Shown: positions 51,912 through 61,064, counted from the stretch's first letter. The stretch: DNA of 64,000 nt from Bradyrhizobium sp. WSM1743 (GCF_000473065.1 NZ_AXAZ01000025.1:34015-98014); one strand, 5' to 3'. The notes: a model not told the origin generated them from the sequence alone. Translations and numbers: made by a program.

Positions 51912-52934
51912 GTGCCAGCCTCCCGATCCTACTGGAAGGGCTATCTGAAGCTGTCCTTCGTCTCATGTCCGATCGCGCTCTTTCCCGCAATCTCGGCGGC
52001 CGAGCGTATCTCGTTTCGGCAGGTCAACCGGCGAACGGGCCATCGCCTCAAACACAGACTGATCGATTCTGTCACGGGCCAAACCGTTGGTGCAGCAGAC
52101 AAGGCGCGGGGGTACGAGGTCGGTGAAAACGACTTTCTGCTGGTCGAGGACCGAGACCTTGAGCGCGCGAGACGCGTGCGCCCAGGGCCTGGTGAGGAGG
52201 AGCTTGCCCCGCCACCCCACCGGATAAGCCCGCCAACCGTTCCCGCTGACCTTGGCGACACGGCCGACGAAGGCGCCTCCGACTATGACGATGAAGACGA
52301 GGAGCAGGAGGAGACCGTCCCTCTCCCGCGTCCGCAGAATACGCGTACGATCCAGATCGAACGCTTCCTTCCCGCAGGGCAGATCGATGCGCGATATTTT
52401 GAGAAGCCGTATTACATCGTGCCGCGCGAGGAGATCAGTCAAGAATCGTTTGCGGTGATTCGAGACGCAATGAGCCAGGAGGACGTTGTCGGACTTGCGC
52501 GCGTGGTGCTATCCTTGCGCGAGAGGCCAGTTCTGCTCGAACCGGCAGGTCGCGGCCTTCTCGGTGTGACGCTGCGGTTCGCGCAAGACATCCGAAATGA
52601 GGCGGACTATTTCAGCGAAATTCCGGAAATGAAGCTACCGTCCGAAATGATGAAGCTCGCGCAGCACATCATCCGGACGAGGTCGGCCGATTTCGATCCT
52701 GCTATGCTGGAGGATCACTACCGCAGAGCGCTCGTGCGCATCCTGCGCAGCAAGCAGGCGAAACGCCCAGTGCAGCCGCCATCGAGCAAGCCATCACGCG
52801 AGAACGTCATCAACCTCATGGACGCGCTGCGCCGAAGCGTCGCCGCCGAGCGTCCCGCCCAGCCTGCGGGCCGGCGCGGCACGGGGAAACGGCCCCCCGC
52901 AAAGCGCGGCGCGCGCCACCACAAAGCCGGATGA
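51912..52934 (+). CDS. ku: Non-homologous end-joining protein Ku
   Basis: Start chosen at the GTG at 51912 (VPASRSYWKGYLKLSFVSCP; GGAG upstream), the usual Ku start, giving 340 residues. The Ku core is split by an acidic, Pro-rich insert at about 87-142 (GEEELAPPP..., DYDDEDEEQEE). The remainder includes TIQIERFLPAGQIDARYFEK and VVGLARVVLSLRERPVLLEP. The C-terminus is a Lys/Arg/Pro-rich DNA-binding tail. It should bind DNA ends and recruit LigD. Near it are topoisomerase IB and a broken ligase gene. Confidence 0.93.
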   Translation: MPASRSYWKGYLKLSFVSCPIALFPAISAAERISFRQVNRRTGHRLKHRLIDSVTGQTVGAADKARGYEVGENDFLLVEDRDLERARRVRPGPGEEELAPPPHRISPPTVPADLGDTADEGASDYDDEDEEQEETVPLPRPQNTRTIQIERFLPAGQIDARYFEKPYYIVPREEISQESFAVIRDAMSQEDVVGLARVVLSLRERPVLLEPAGRGLLGVTLRFAQDIRNEADYFSEIPEMKLPSEMMKLAQHIIRTRSADFDPAMLEDHYRRALVRILRSKQAKRPVQPPSSKPSRENVINLMDALRRSVAAERPAQPAGRRGTGKRPPAKRGARHHKAG

Positions 52935-53099
52935 CCCGACGCCCGCCTTGCTTCATACGCGCCGATCGTCGCCATTGCTAACATTAACTCCCTCTAGGCT
53001 TGGGATCAGGTCGACAGCTCAGGCCGTCATGCCTCCATCAAACCCTTATGGAACCGCCGTTCATTGCAAAAGTTCATTTAGCGCACGAAAGGAGCCGGT

Positions 53100-54227
53100 G
53101 TGTTGCTGGTCGAGCCACCTGATAGCGCGCAGGCGATCGTCGACCCGCGGGATGCCGCCGAATCTGCGGGTCTCAGATATGTTTCCGACGAACGACCGGG
53201 TATTCGGCGCAAGAAGGTGGGGACCGGCTTCAGCTACCTTCGTCCCGATGGCTCAAGGCTCATCGAGCGCGACGCGCTGAAGCGGATCAGGGCACTGGCG
53301 ATCCCGCCCGCCTGGACCGACGTGTGGATTTGCCCGTTTCCGAGTGGCCACATCCAAGCGACCGGCCGTGACGCAAAGGGACGCAAGCAATATCGCTACC
53401 ATGCGCGTTTCCGGGAGGTACGGGAGAGTACGAAATACGAGCATGTGGTTGCGTTTGCCGACGCGCTACCTTCCATCCGAAAAACAGTTCGCGAGCACAT
53501 GGCATTGCGCGGCCTGCTGCGGGAAAAAGTTCTGGCAACGGTCGTGCATCTCCTGGAGACCACGCTGATCCGCGTGGGGAATGATGATTACGCCAGGCAG
53601 AACAACAGCTATGGCCTGACCACGCTCAAGAATCGACACGTCGCGGTCGAGAAAAACGAGGTGCGTTTCCGCTTCACAGGCAAGAGCGGCAAGCAGTGGT
53701 CGTTGCGTGTACGAGACCGACGCGTCGCTAAGATCATCCGGGCCTGTCAGGAGTTACCAGGGCAGGAGCTGCTTCAGTACCTCGACGAACAAGGCAATTG
53801 CCGGGATGTCACGTCAACCGACGTCAATAAGTACCTCAATGAAATCACAGGAAAGGACATCACAGCCAAAGATTTCCGAACCTGGGGCGGGACCGTGCTG
53901 GCGGCCATGGCCCTGAATGAACTTCGGAGCTTTGACAGCGCCGCGCAGGCCAAGCGCAATCTTCGCAGTGCGATCGAAAAAGTCTCCGCACGGCTCGGCA
54001 ACACGACCACGATCTGCAGGAAGTGCTACATCCACCCGGAGGTGCTGAACTGCTACTTGGACGGCAACCTGGTTCTCCAGGTCAAGTCACAAGCCGAGAC
54101 CGAGCTTCGGAACGCGGTGGAAAATCTAAAGCCCGAGGAAGCCGCCGTGCTCGCGTTGCTGCGCGGTCGGCTCGCCAAAGAGGCGGAGCAGCCGTACGGC
54201 GCCGATGCCGCCATCCAGCAGCAGTAA
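53100..54227 (+). CDS. DNA topoisomerase IB
   Basis: A 375-residue poxvirus-type enzyme starting at GTG with AAAGGAG upstream. It has an N-terminal domain with PDGSRLIERDALKRIRALAI, the catalytic GNDDYARQNNSYGLTTLKNR region, KDFRTWGGT and the nucleophile Tyr near 310 (ICRKCYIHPEVL). The position of the RxxxxxxH His reads as Gly in RTWGGT, as in other bacterial forms. It lies 165 bases after ku in the same direction. Confidence 0.93.
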   Translation: MLLVEPPDSAQAIVDPRDAAESAGLRYVSDERPGIRRKKVGTGFSYLRPDGSRLIERDALKRIRALAIPPAWTDVWICPFPSGHIQATGRDAKGRKQYRYHARFREVRESTKYEHVVAFADALPSIRKTVREHMALRGLLREKVLATVVHLLETTLIRVGNDDYARQNNSYGLTTLKNRHVAVEKNEVRFRFTGKSGKQWSLRVRDRRVAKIIRACQELPGQELLQYLDEQGNCRDVTSTDVNKYLNEITGKDITAKDFRTWGGTVLAAMALNELRSFDSAAQAKRNLRSAIEKVSARLGNTTTICRKCYIHPEVLNCYLDGNLVLQVKSQAETELRNAVENLKPEEAAVLALLRGRLAKEAEQPYGADAAIQQQ

Positions 54228-54460
54228 GGCCTGTAGCCAATAGTATTGAGGAGCGAATCGTCCAATTTGGTAATTAGGACCGGCAGACAGCGCGGAGCGA
54301 TTCGATGCTGGAAATGGTCCTTCTGATGGTGGCCATTGGCGCCACAACAATTGGAGTTATCGTAGCCCTGTACGAGACCAGGGCTGCGATAGATCGGAAG
54401 CGCATCGGACGGTAAGGCCGCCTGCTTTGGGAGGCTCTGCGCGAAGACATCATGCTCGCA

Positions 54461-54677
54461 TGACCGCATTGACAACGATCAGGAAGCACGGAGCCATTCT
54501 CGACACCGACAGCTATGAGCTCCGCTTCGCCGATGGCCGGCCCAGCGTGTATATTACTTGGACGACATGCCGAGCCGCCGCCTTCGGCCGAATGTGCTGA
54601 CGCGTGAGCAGGCCGAGGGCAAAGCCAAGACGATCGCCCGCACCGAACGATACAAGCTCACTGGACGCGGCGCATGA
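54461..54677 (+). pseudogene. Small conserved protein with frameshift, first of a coupled pair
   Basis: MTALTTIRKHGAILDTDSYE and LRFADGRPSVY start in one frame; YYLDDMPSRRLRPNVLTREQ and AEGKAKTIARTERYKLTGRG end in another, with a one-base shift near 54552. The combined protein of about 70 residues belongs to a type common in Bradyrhizobium. Its TGA overlaps the next ATG (ATGA). Confidence 0.5.
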
Positions 54678-54906
54678 AACTCGTTGAGGCACCCCTCCGC
54701 CAAACCGGAAGCCGCCGCCCGCCAGCTCGTCCAGCTCGCCACCAGCGTCGAGCCGGTTCAGGACGGCCGCATCCACATTGAAAAGATCATTTCTTTACAC
54801 GCTCACAGCCAGCGGCGAGGAGTTTGGCGCCGGCATTCGTTACCCGGTTGAGCACGGCTGGCTGATGATCCACGAGAGCTGGACGTACGTGAAGCTACTG
54901 ACGTGA
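54674..54906 (+). pseudogene. Small conserved protein with frameshifts, second of the pair
   Basis: After MKLVEAP the coding look moves to a second frame (SAKPEAAARQLVQLATSVEP, VQDGRIHIEKI) and then to a third (FTLTASGEEFGAGIRYPVEH, GWLMIHESWTYVKLLT, stop TGA at 54904-54906). Two one-base changes (near 54695 and 54793) separate them. The start overlaps the upstream stop. Confidence 0.5.
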
Positions 54907-54936
54907 CTGCTCTCGCGGCATGTCAGCACATCTTCA

Positions 54937-55245
54937 CTATTGCCGCCCTTTTGCTTTGGGATCGTTCATGGTGGCGCCGGGGTTAGCCGACCTGGGACTG
55001 CTCGACGCGCCCTGTCCGGTCGTGGCAGCCGGGGAATCTCCGCCGCCGCCTCCGGCACTGGCTCCACTTGCTCCGCTGGCTCCGCCGTCTCCGCTTCCAG
55101 CTGCGCCCGCGCCGGCACCCGCGCCCGCTCCGGCACCCGCGCCGCCCGCACCACCTGCCCCGCCCCCAGCTCCGCCTTGCGCCGAGGCTGCGGCAATCGA
55201 TCCGAACACCAACGCGGCGGCTAAGGCAATCTTTGCGATTTTCAT
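54937..55245 (-). CDS. Secreted Gly/Ala-rich low-complexity protein
   Basis: A 102-residue protein from the ATG at 55245 with AAGGAG eight bases upstream. Signal peptide MKIAKIALAAALVFGSIAAA ends at ASA-QG. The mature part is almost all Gly, Ala and Ser with a GAGAGAGA core, then a Ser/Pro/Lys tail. It is probably disordered and periplasmic or surface-exposed. Function unknown. Confidence 0.7.
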   Translation of the reverse strand: MKIAKIALAAALVFGSIAAASAQGGAGGGAGGAGGAGAGAGAGAGAGAAGSGDGGASGASGASAGGGGGDSPAATTGQGASSSPRSANPGATMNDPKAKGRQ

Positions 55246-55469
55246 GCTGGTATCTCCTTGCTGAAGTTTGCAGAAACTGAACGTCGCAAGGATCGTTCCT
55301 AAGGCAGCGCCAAATCCAGAGATACTGCCGCAAGGGTCTATGCGCCTGACGTTGCAGGGCTCAAGCCCGCTCGCGAGCTCCACGAGAGCGGCACCTATGT
55401 CCGGCTCCTCATCGGCGGCGCGATAATATAATTCTGCGGCCAAGCGATAGGCGCGCAAGGAGCTGATGC

Positions 55470-55649
55470 ATGGCGAAGAAAATCAAACAGCTGCGGAAGC
55501 AAGCTGAAAAGGCCGCGCGCGCCGCTAAGGCAGCCGCAGATGCGGAAGTATCAGATCAACTGCGGACGCTAGCGCGCGCCTTTCAGAGCCAGGCCGACGT
55601 TCTGAAATCGAAAAAGAGAGCAGGCAAGAAGCACAAGAAGCAACGGTGA
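55470..55649 (+). CDS. Small Lys/Ala-rich coiled-coil protein (59 aa)
   Basis: MAKKIKQLRKQAEKAARAAK, AAADAEVSDQLRTLARAFQS and QADVLKSKKRAGKKHKKQR: strongly basic and helical, with heptad-like spacing. AAGGAG lies nine bases upstream of the ATG. Small basic proteins of this sort are common in Bradyrhizobium and may bind nucleic acid. Confidence 0.65.
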   Translation: MAKKIKQLRKQAEKAARAAKAAADAEVSDQLRTLARAFQSQADVLKSKKRAGKKHKKQR

Positions 55650-55681
55650 TGCTGACGTAAAGCCCCGCTTCCCGGCGTCCG

Positions 55682-55783
55682 TTAGATCATGCGCAAGATG
55701 ATGAAAAGTCCGATCTCAACCAGCAAGATCGCCCCGGTCATTGCGGATATGAGAAATAGGTCACCCGCCGATAGGAAGTGCAT
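55682..55783 (-). CDS. Small single-TM protein (33 aa)
   Basis: MHFLSAGDLFLISAMTGAIL, then LVEIGLFIILRMI, is almost wholly hydrophobic. GAGG lies seven bases before the ATG at 55783, and an AT-rich stretch (55800-55860) upstream could be its promoter. It is convergent with the 59-aa gene. Membrane location is inferred from composition. Confidence 0.45.
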   Translation of the reverse strand: MHFLSAGDLFLISAMTGAILLVEIGLFIILRMI

Positions 55784-55945
55784 GGTTCGCCTCGCAATTT
55801 CCCCGAACCATTCCTAGCCCTAATCCAAATTTAAATTATTTGCACGATTTAAATGGTTTAATTGGTCTCATGTGTTATTTTATTTGTCGATTTAATAGCG
55901 CAATATCGACGATGGAACTTGCAATTTTGTTGGAGTTTTCTGGGT

Positions 55946-56257
55946 ATGAGCCGCTCCCCGTCGATTGTGCCTCATGTGGCAGCAGACCAGGATGTCTACC
56001 TTGTGGTCGAGGAATTTGCCGGCCGGCGAGCCTGGTGCGAAACAGCCGAAGAGGACACCGGTCGCGCGACGCTGATGCGGCGCCTGATGGACGGCTTGTA
56101 TGAGCATCCCACTCGCATCGTGGCCTTCAACACGACAGAGGGATGGTCGCGCGATGTAACAGTAGAGATCGCCGATGAGCTGCGCCGCCGCCTTGTCGAG
56201 TTCGACGAAGTGGCGGCATGCGTCCTGAAGTTCGTGGAGAGAGCGGCGAGGCGCTGA
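55946..56257 (+). CDS. Conserved hypothetical protein (103 aa)
   Basis: From the ATG at 55946: MSRSPSIVPHVAADQDVYLV, VEEFAGRRAWCETAEEDTGR, ATLMRRLMDGLYEHPTRIVA and FNTTEGWSRDVTVEIADELR. An acidic alpha/beta protein of a type frequent in Bradyrhizobium with no assigned function. The open frame continues upstream but the hydrophobic extension looks spurious. Confidence 0.65.
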   Translation: MSRSPSIVPHVAADQDVYLVVEEFAGRRAWCETAEEDTGRATLMRRLMDGLYEHPTRIVAFNTTEGWSRDVTVEIADELRRRLVEFDEVAACVLKFVERAARR

Positions 56258-56301
56258 GGCAGGGATTCGCAATTTCGCGCCGAACTACTTATCTGCTCGG
56301 T

Positions 56302-56904
56302 ATGTTTAAGGCATACAAGCTGTGCCTGGCGACCGCCGGCAAGCAGGTCCCATCGGGGCCAGACTGGATTCATGAGGTGAAGCACGACGGCTACCGGATC
56401 CTGGTCATCCGGGAGAATGAGCGCTGCGCCTGCTTTCCCGGAACGGCAGCGACTGGACGAAGCGCTACTCTTGGATCGCCGAGACCGCGCTGCAAAACCG
56501 GCAGAAGCATTTCGTGATCGACGGCGAGGCCGTGATCCTGGGCGTCGATGGCATCTCAGATTTTAACGCGCTGCACTCGCGCAAGCACGACCATGAAGTC
56601 CAGCTCTATGCCTTCGACCATTCTCGCGATGGACGGCGACGACCTGCGCGACCTGCCGCTGCACCTGCGCAAGACGAACTTGGAGCGGCTGCTGGCGGGG
56701 CGGCCGGACGGGATCACAGTTGCGCCGTTCGAGCGCGGCGAGATTGGACCCGACCTGTACCGGGCGGCCTGCCGGATGGGCCTTGAGGGTTTAGTTTCCA
56801 AGCACCGCGATCGGCCATACCGCGGCGGTCGGCAGAAGGACTGGATCAAGGTCAAGAACCGCAGTCATCCCGCCATGGATCGCGTGATGGAAGCGTTGCC
56901 GTGA
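56302..56904 (+). pseudogene. ATP-dependent DNA ligase (LigD/LigC type), frameshifted
   Basis: PSGPDWIHEVKHDGYRILVI contains the ligase motif I (EVKHDGYR, Lys nucleophile). The frame shifts near 56440 (continuing RNGSDWTKRYSWIAETALQN, FVIDGEAVILGVDGISDFN, motif III) and again near 56620 (MDGDDLRDLPLHLRKTNLER, GLEGLVSKHRDRPYRGGRQK, DWIKVKN, motifs IV-V). The OB domain is missing after KNRSHP. It would be the natural partner of Ku, but this copy cannot make a whole enzyme. Confidence 0.75.
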
Positions 56905-57085
56905 GAAGGCCCATGTGGCCCTGTTGGTTCCGGGACCGCGCCAAATCAGCAACGTTGGCCGTCGCTCGATCTATCCTGCGAACGGCTTCTGCCTGCCGCA
57001 TGCAGAAGCCGGTCATGGTGAGATCACGCCGCGCCGCCCGCACCTCGTGCAGCGCATGATCGATTGCCTCTTTGTGACTAACCAT
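56852..57085 (-). CDS. Hypothetical protein (77 aa)
   Basis: MVSHKEAIDHALHEVRAARR and DLTMTGFCMRQAEAVRRIDR have good helical composition, but the C-terminal part overlaps the end of the ligase remnant and looks spurious. No ribosome binding site or domain is recognised. Confidence 0.35.
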   Translation of the reverse strand: MVSHKEAIDHALHEVRAARRDLTMTGFCMRQAEAVRRIDRATANVADLARSRNQQGHMGLLTATLPSRDPWRDDCGS

Positions 57086-57360
57086 TGAACTGCCCTATGC
57101 CTCACACCCGGGCCAGCGAACGCGCCGGTTGTGGCTAATCTGCGGCCCTTTACGGAACCACCGCGATGAAAGTCCGAGGATTTGAAGGTCTTTGCCACCG
57201 AGGTCGCTCAAGCTGAAGCGCCGGGGTCGCGGAAAATCGAAACCGAGGAACAAACTAGCAGCCCTGGAGTCATGGGACTCGCTGAGGCGTCCGCAGACCT
57301 CGCTCACGGCGCTCGCCTCTAAACCAAAGCGTTTGTGCGCGACGATGCGGTACGTGGCAT

Positions 57361-57570
57361 ATGCAGTCGACCTGTGGGGGCGTTGCCCATGCGACCTATG
57401 AGCTGGAGTGCGGCTGCGACGATGATGCTAAGCGGCGAGCTGTGAAATTCCTCGAAGCGCACCCGGTGATAGAGATCTGGAGCGGCCCTCGGCGGGTCGC
57501 ACGGCTTACGACCGATCCCCCAGCCGGAATTGACGCTTCAGGCGAAGGCGGTCAGCGGAGAATGGGCTAG
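57361..57570 (+). CDS. Hypothetical protein (69 aa)
   Basis: YELECGCDDDAKRRAVKFLE and AHPVIEIWSGPRRVARLTTD resemble short Bradyrhizobium proteins ending in an E(I/V)W-G-RR-VAR motif. The first ten codons may not belong; the true start may be elsewhere or the 5' end may be damaged. Confidence 0.45.
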   Translation: MQSTCGGVAHATYELECGCDDDAKRRAVKFLEAHPVIEIWSGPRRVARLTTDPPAGIDASGEGGQRRMG

Positions 57571-57732
57571 CCGCTCCGCTCTACCCCTAGGGTCGCCCCT
57601 CGGGCGGCCCGACGGGCCGTTCACGCCGTCTCGTTCCCACTCATCTTGAAACAAGATCACGTCTGCCTAACATCTTGCGCGGGAGGGGCCCCCTCCAGCT
57701 AAGAAAGGATATTAGACCGTCGAGGATGGACG

Positions 57733-57993
57733 ATGATGCTCGAAGAGAAGCTCGCCCGCCTGCGTGCCCACCGCAATAACATTCATCGATACCGCCGGCT
57801 GCTCAAGCCCCGGATTTCCGACCTGGAACGCGAGTACATCGAACGACGTCTCACCGAGGAACGAGCAGCGCTGGAAAGCGTCGCAAGCACGACGTATCCC
57901 ATCACCTTCAAAATGCCGCCACCAGTGCAACAGCTTGTCGCGCACCTGGAGGCAGATCATGCGACAGCGACCCATGAACGGAGTAGCGCCTGA
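57733..57993 (+). CDS. Conserved hypothetical protein (86 aa)
   Basis: MMLEEKLARLRAHRNNIHRY, RRLLKPRISDLEREYIERRL and TEERAALESVA form a helical hairpin typical of a small Bradyrhizobium family without known function. The start may be the first or second Met. It overlaps the next small gene. Confidence 0.7.
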   Translation: MMLEEKLARLRAHRNNIHRYRRLLKPRISDLEREYIERRLTEERAALESVASTTYPITFKMPPPVQQLVAHLEADHATATHERSSA

Positions 57994-58126
57994 AAAATCC
58001 GAGGACGACATTCAGCGTGAGTTGCTCGGCCCGCGGGGCGTTCCTGGCGCTCCCGATCCGGCAAAAATGACCCCGCAGGTCGAGAAGAACACGCCAAAGC
58101 ACATTGATCCCGGCCACACCGCCTAG
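57959..58126 (+). CDS. Small acidic hypothetical protein (55 aa)
   Basis: From the ATG at 57959 or the next at 57974: NGVAPEKSEDDIQRELLGPR, GVPGAPDPAKMTPQVEKNTP, ending KHIDPGHTA. Pro-rich and probably disordered. It overlaps the previous gene by 35 bases and is followed by a hairpin with an A/T-run. Confidence 0.45.
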   Translation: MRQRPMNGVAPEKSEDDIQRELLGPRGVPGAPDPAKMTPQVEKNTPKHIDPGHTA

Positions 58127-58137
58127 CATCCGGGCAA

Positions 58138-58165
58138 CAAAAAAAGGCCCCACCGAAGCAGGGCC
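58138..58165 (-). terminator. Rho-independent terminator (minus strand)
   Basis: Read on the minus strand, GGCCC and GGGCC pair around a ten-base loop and are followed by seven T. It would stop transcripts coming from the phage-remnant side. With the A-run on the plus strand it cannot act well in that direction. Confidence 0.6.
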
Positions 58166-58453
58166 AAAGGACCGGGCGGGTCCGTCTCTCGGGGCGACCT
58201 ATTTGCCGACCATGGCATTGAGCCGATCGGCGAGCGATCCGGCGCCGGGGCCGGCGCGCAACGCCGGGCATCGGGAAACCCTATTGGTATTGGAACACAA
58301 TCCCCGACGGGACGTCGTCGGTGCCGACTTCACGGGCGCGCCGCTCGCGACGAGCGATGTGCAGCAGAACGCGGCGAATATCGCGGCAATCACCGCGCAG
58401 CCGCAGGATGTGCTGATCTACGACCCGCCGCTCGACACCACGACGACGACGAC

Positions 58454-58594
58454 ATGATCATCTCGCAAAAAGCGGTCGACCTGATCGTCCGCGAGGAAGT
58501 GTTGAAACATCGCCGGCACTATCACCAGTTCGGAATTCCGCTGATCGTGCTGATCGTCCGGGCGGCCTATGAGCCGCGCTGGCAATACCCGTAG
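58454..58594 (+). pseudogene. Phage lysozyme-like fragment
   Basis: MIISQKAVDLIVREEVLKHR, then RWQYP and (after a stop and shift) SGTT, resemble the N-terminus of phage-type lysozyme-like proteins of rhizobia (QKAVDLIVREEV...YQxPEWPGGxSG). Its ATG overlaps the stop of a short upstream frame (58104-58457) containing NAANIAAITAQPQDVLIYDP. Only about 45 codons remain. Confidence 0.35.
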
Positions 58595-58639
58595 AGCGGA
58601 ACGACGGTCGAGTGGGCCTATATGCTGCTCGGCGCGTTG

Positions 58640-58958
58640 GTGGGCATGGGGCCGATGGTGTGCCGAGCATGTAGGGGACGCCCATCGCGGAAAAGACCGC
58701 GAGTTGGTTGCGATACTGGAAAGCCTCATAAGCGCCGCCAACATCGGCCGGCTCGGAGAATTTGATATCCTCGCCCGGCAACAGCGCTTGCATGGTGCCG
58801 GATTCGAGCGGCGCGATCCCGACCGTGGGCGCGGCGGCTATCGGATCGAGCAGCGGACAACCGTTCTCGCGGCCATGGATCCCGCGCGCGAAATCGAACA
58901 AGACCCGCGCGCCCATACCCGGCGCGCGCTCATTTACGCCATCGCGCCCGACGGTCAC
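58640..58958 (-). pseudogene. Lambda-type phage portal protein fragment
   Basis: LLDPIAAAPTVGIAPLESGT, MQALLPGEDIKFSEPADVGG and AYEAFQYRNQLAVFSAMGVP are the conserved core of lambda-family portal proteins (GEDIKFSEPADVGGxYEAFQ). Both ends of the roughly 500-residue protein are missing. It shows that a prophage once lay here. Confidence 0.7.
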
Positions 58959-59018
58959 GCTACGCTGCTGACCGCCGCGCTCATCGCAAAACTACTTTCC
59001 TTACGCTGATAAAACTGG

Positions 59019-60710
59019 TCATGCACGAACAGTGCGCAGGAAATGTGCAACCTCGTCCTTGAGGCGCGTCGAATCGTGTGACAACTGCCTGGCAGATGAC
59101 AGGAGTTGGGCCGATGCGCCGCCCGTTTCAGCTGCGCCGCGTTGCACGTCGACGACGCCGACGCTGACGTCGCCAGTGCCCTGCGCTGCCTGCTGGATGT
59201 TGCGAGCGATTTCGCGCGTGGCTGCGCCTTGCTGCTCCACCGCGGCGGAGACGGCTGTAGCAATCTCCGACATTCTGGAAATAGTGCCGCTGATATCCGA
59301 GATGGCGGCGACCGATCTTCCGGTGGCATCCTGCATGCCCCCGACCTGCTGGCTGATCTCTTCAGTCGCCCTGGCGGTTTGTTCGGCCAGCGCCTTCACC
59401 TCGCTAGCCACCACCGCGAAGCCACGACCGGATTCGCCCGCGCGTGCTGCCTCGATCGTCGCGTTGAGCGCCAACAGATTGGTTTGGCCTGCGATGTTGT
59501 TGATGAGGCCGACAACGTCGCCGATCCGCGTCGCCGCCTGAGCAAGACGCCCGATCTGCTCATTTGTGATCCCGGCCTGTCGCACGGCCTCGCCAGCGAT
59601 GCGCGAGGATTCCTGCACCTGACGGCCGACTTCCCCGACCGAGGCGGCCAACTGTTCGGAGGCGGACGCTACCGATTGGACATTCGTCGTCGCCTCCTCG
59701 GAGGCCGCAGCAACGCCGGTCGCCACACCTTGGGTACGCTCAGCCGTCGCCCTCAGCGTGCCCGCCGATGCCTCGAGCTGGGCCGATGCCGCGGAGACCG
59801 TCTGAACGATTTCGCCCACGGCACCTTCGAACGCATCGGCCAGGCGATGCATCTCGCGCCGCCGGAGATCGGCCTGCTGCCGCTCCTGCTCGGCTCTGGC
59901 TTCCTCTGCCTCGTTCTTGGCGATCAGCGCCTGCTTGAAAACCTGTAGCGCATCCGCCATCTGACCGATCTCGGTGCGCTCGCCCTGATGCGTTACTTCT
60001 GCCGACAGATCGCCGGCGCTGAGGGCCCGCATCGGCGAGACGATCGCGTCGATGCCTTGCGAAACGTTTCTTATCAAGAAGAAGGCGATGAGGGCACCCA
60101 TGAGTCCGGCGATCGTCACAGTCGCCATTACGGTGTTGAAGGCACGACTGTAGGCGGCTGCGGCCTCCGCTCCCGCCTCGTCCGCGCCCTTGTTGTTCAG
60201 GTCGATGGCACTTGTCAGGACTTTGTCGGCCTTCAGGCCGACGGGATTGACGGTCTTGCTGTTGAGCTCGTTGGCCTCTTGGGGGAAACGGCCAACCGCG
60301 GCGCGCGACAGACGCAGCACCTCCTGCGCGCTCTTCATGTACTCGTTCCAGAGACCGCGCCATTCGTCGTAGAGCGCACGCTCCTGCGGACCGGCGATGA
60401 GCTTCTCGTAGTCCGCGGTATTCTGCGCCATCCTTTCAGCGATCTGCTCGATCCGCTTGTCAAAGTCCGCCTTGTCCTCTGCACGGTCGTTCAAGAGGTG
60501 CTGCCGCACCGCGTTGCGGTAAGTGATCGTGGTTGCGCGCAGCTCACCGAGCACGCGAACGCTCGGAAGCCAGTTGGTCTGGATGTCAACGACCGCGGCG
60601 TTGATCACCTGCATCTTCCAGATTGCGAACGCGCTGGTGGCGATCAGGGCCATCAAGAGGCCGACGACGACGGCGGTAATCTTGGTTCGTATGGAAATGT
60701 TGGAAAACAT
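59019..60710 (-). CDS. Methyl-accepting chemotaxis protein
   Basis: Start at the ATG at 60710 (MFSNISIRTKITAVVVGLLM; GGAG seven bases upstream), 563 residues. A membrane segment at about 10-30, a four-helix-bundle periplasmic sensor (30-185), a second membrane segment (about 195-215), HAMP (to about 270) and the signalling domain with hairpin tip INNIAGQTNLLALNATIEAA and RAGESGRGFAVVASEVKALA. No C-terminal CheR pentapeptide. It stands alone; the ligand is unknown. Confidence 0.95.
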   Translation of the reverse strand: MFSNISIRTKITAVVVGLLMALIATSAFAIWKMQVINAAVVDIQTNWLPSVRVLGELRATTITYRNAVRQHLLNDRAEDKADFDKRIEQIAERMAQNTADYEKLIAGPQERALYDEWRGLWNEYMKSAQEVLRLSRAAVGRFPQEANELNSKTVNPVGLKADKVLTSAIDLNNKGADEAGAEAAAAYSRAFNTVMATVTIAGLMGALIAFFLIRNVSQGIDAIVSPMRALSAGDLSAEVTHQGERTEIGQMADALQVFKQALIAKNEAEEARAEQERQQADLRRREMHRLADAFEGAVGEIVQTVSAASAQLEASAGTLRATAERTQGVATGVAAASEEATTNVQSVASASEQLAASVGEVGRQVQESSRIAGEAVRQAGITNEQIGRLAQAATRIGDVVGLINNIAGQTNLLALNATIEAARAGESGRGFAVVASEVKALAEQTARATEEISQQVGGMQDATGRSVAAISDISGTISRMSEIATAVSAAVEQQGAATREIARNIQQAAQGTGDVSVGVVDVQRGAAETGGASAQLLSSARQLSHDSTRLKDEVAHFLRTVRA

Positions 60711-61064
60711 GGCATCGCTCCCCAAAGGACATCATTAATAACGCCCTCCCGTCGCAATGCATCTGACGGTCGGCGTCTCTCTCCCCGGATCGGGACCAAT
60801 TGCCGACGGGCCCCATGCTAGCGGAAGTTGTATCGATATTCCTTTAAGCGATTCTTACCTACTGGCGCTGCTCCACGCGAACAACTCTTGCGCGAACTCT
60901 GTGCAGTCGATGTTCGATACCTAGGCCGCGGAATTGCGGATTGTTTTCCGGTGAACGCCACATCGATCGGTCGTGTCCCAGCTGGTGGTGTAGCTGGAGC
61001 GAAGCCGCTCGCGAAGCGCGCCCCGCCAAGAGCGCGACCACCCGCAAAGCCGCTCGCTCGCTAG

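Noticed and set aside
54966..55333. Other long frames across the Gly/Ala-rich gene
   Set aside because: The GC-rich repeat opens all frames; only the 55245 start has a Shine-Dalgarno sequence and signal peptide.
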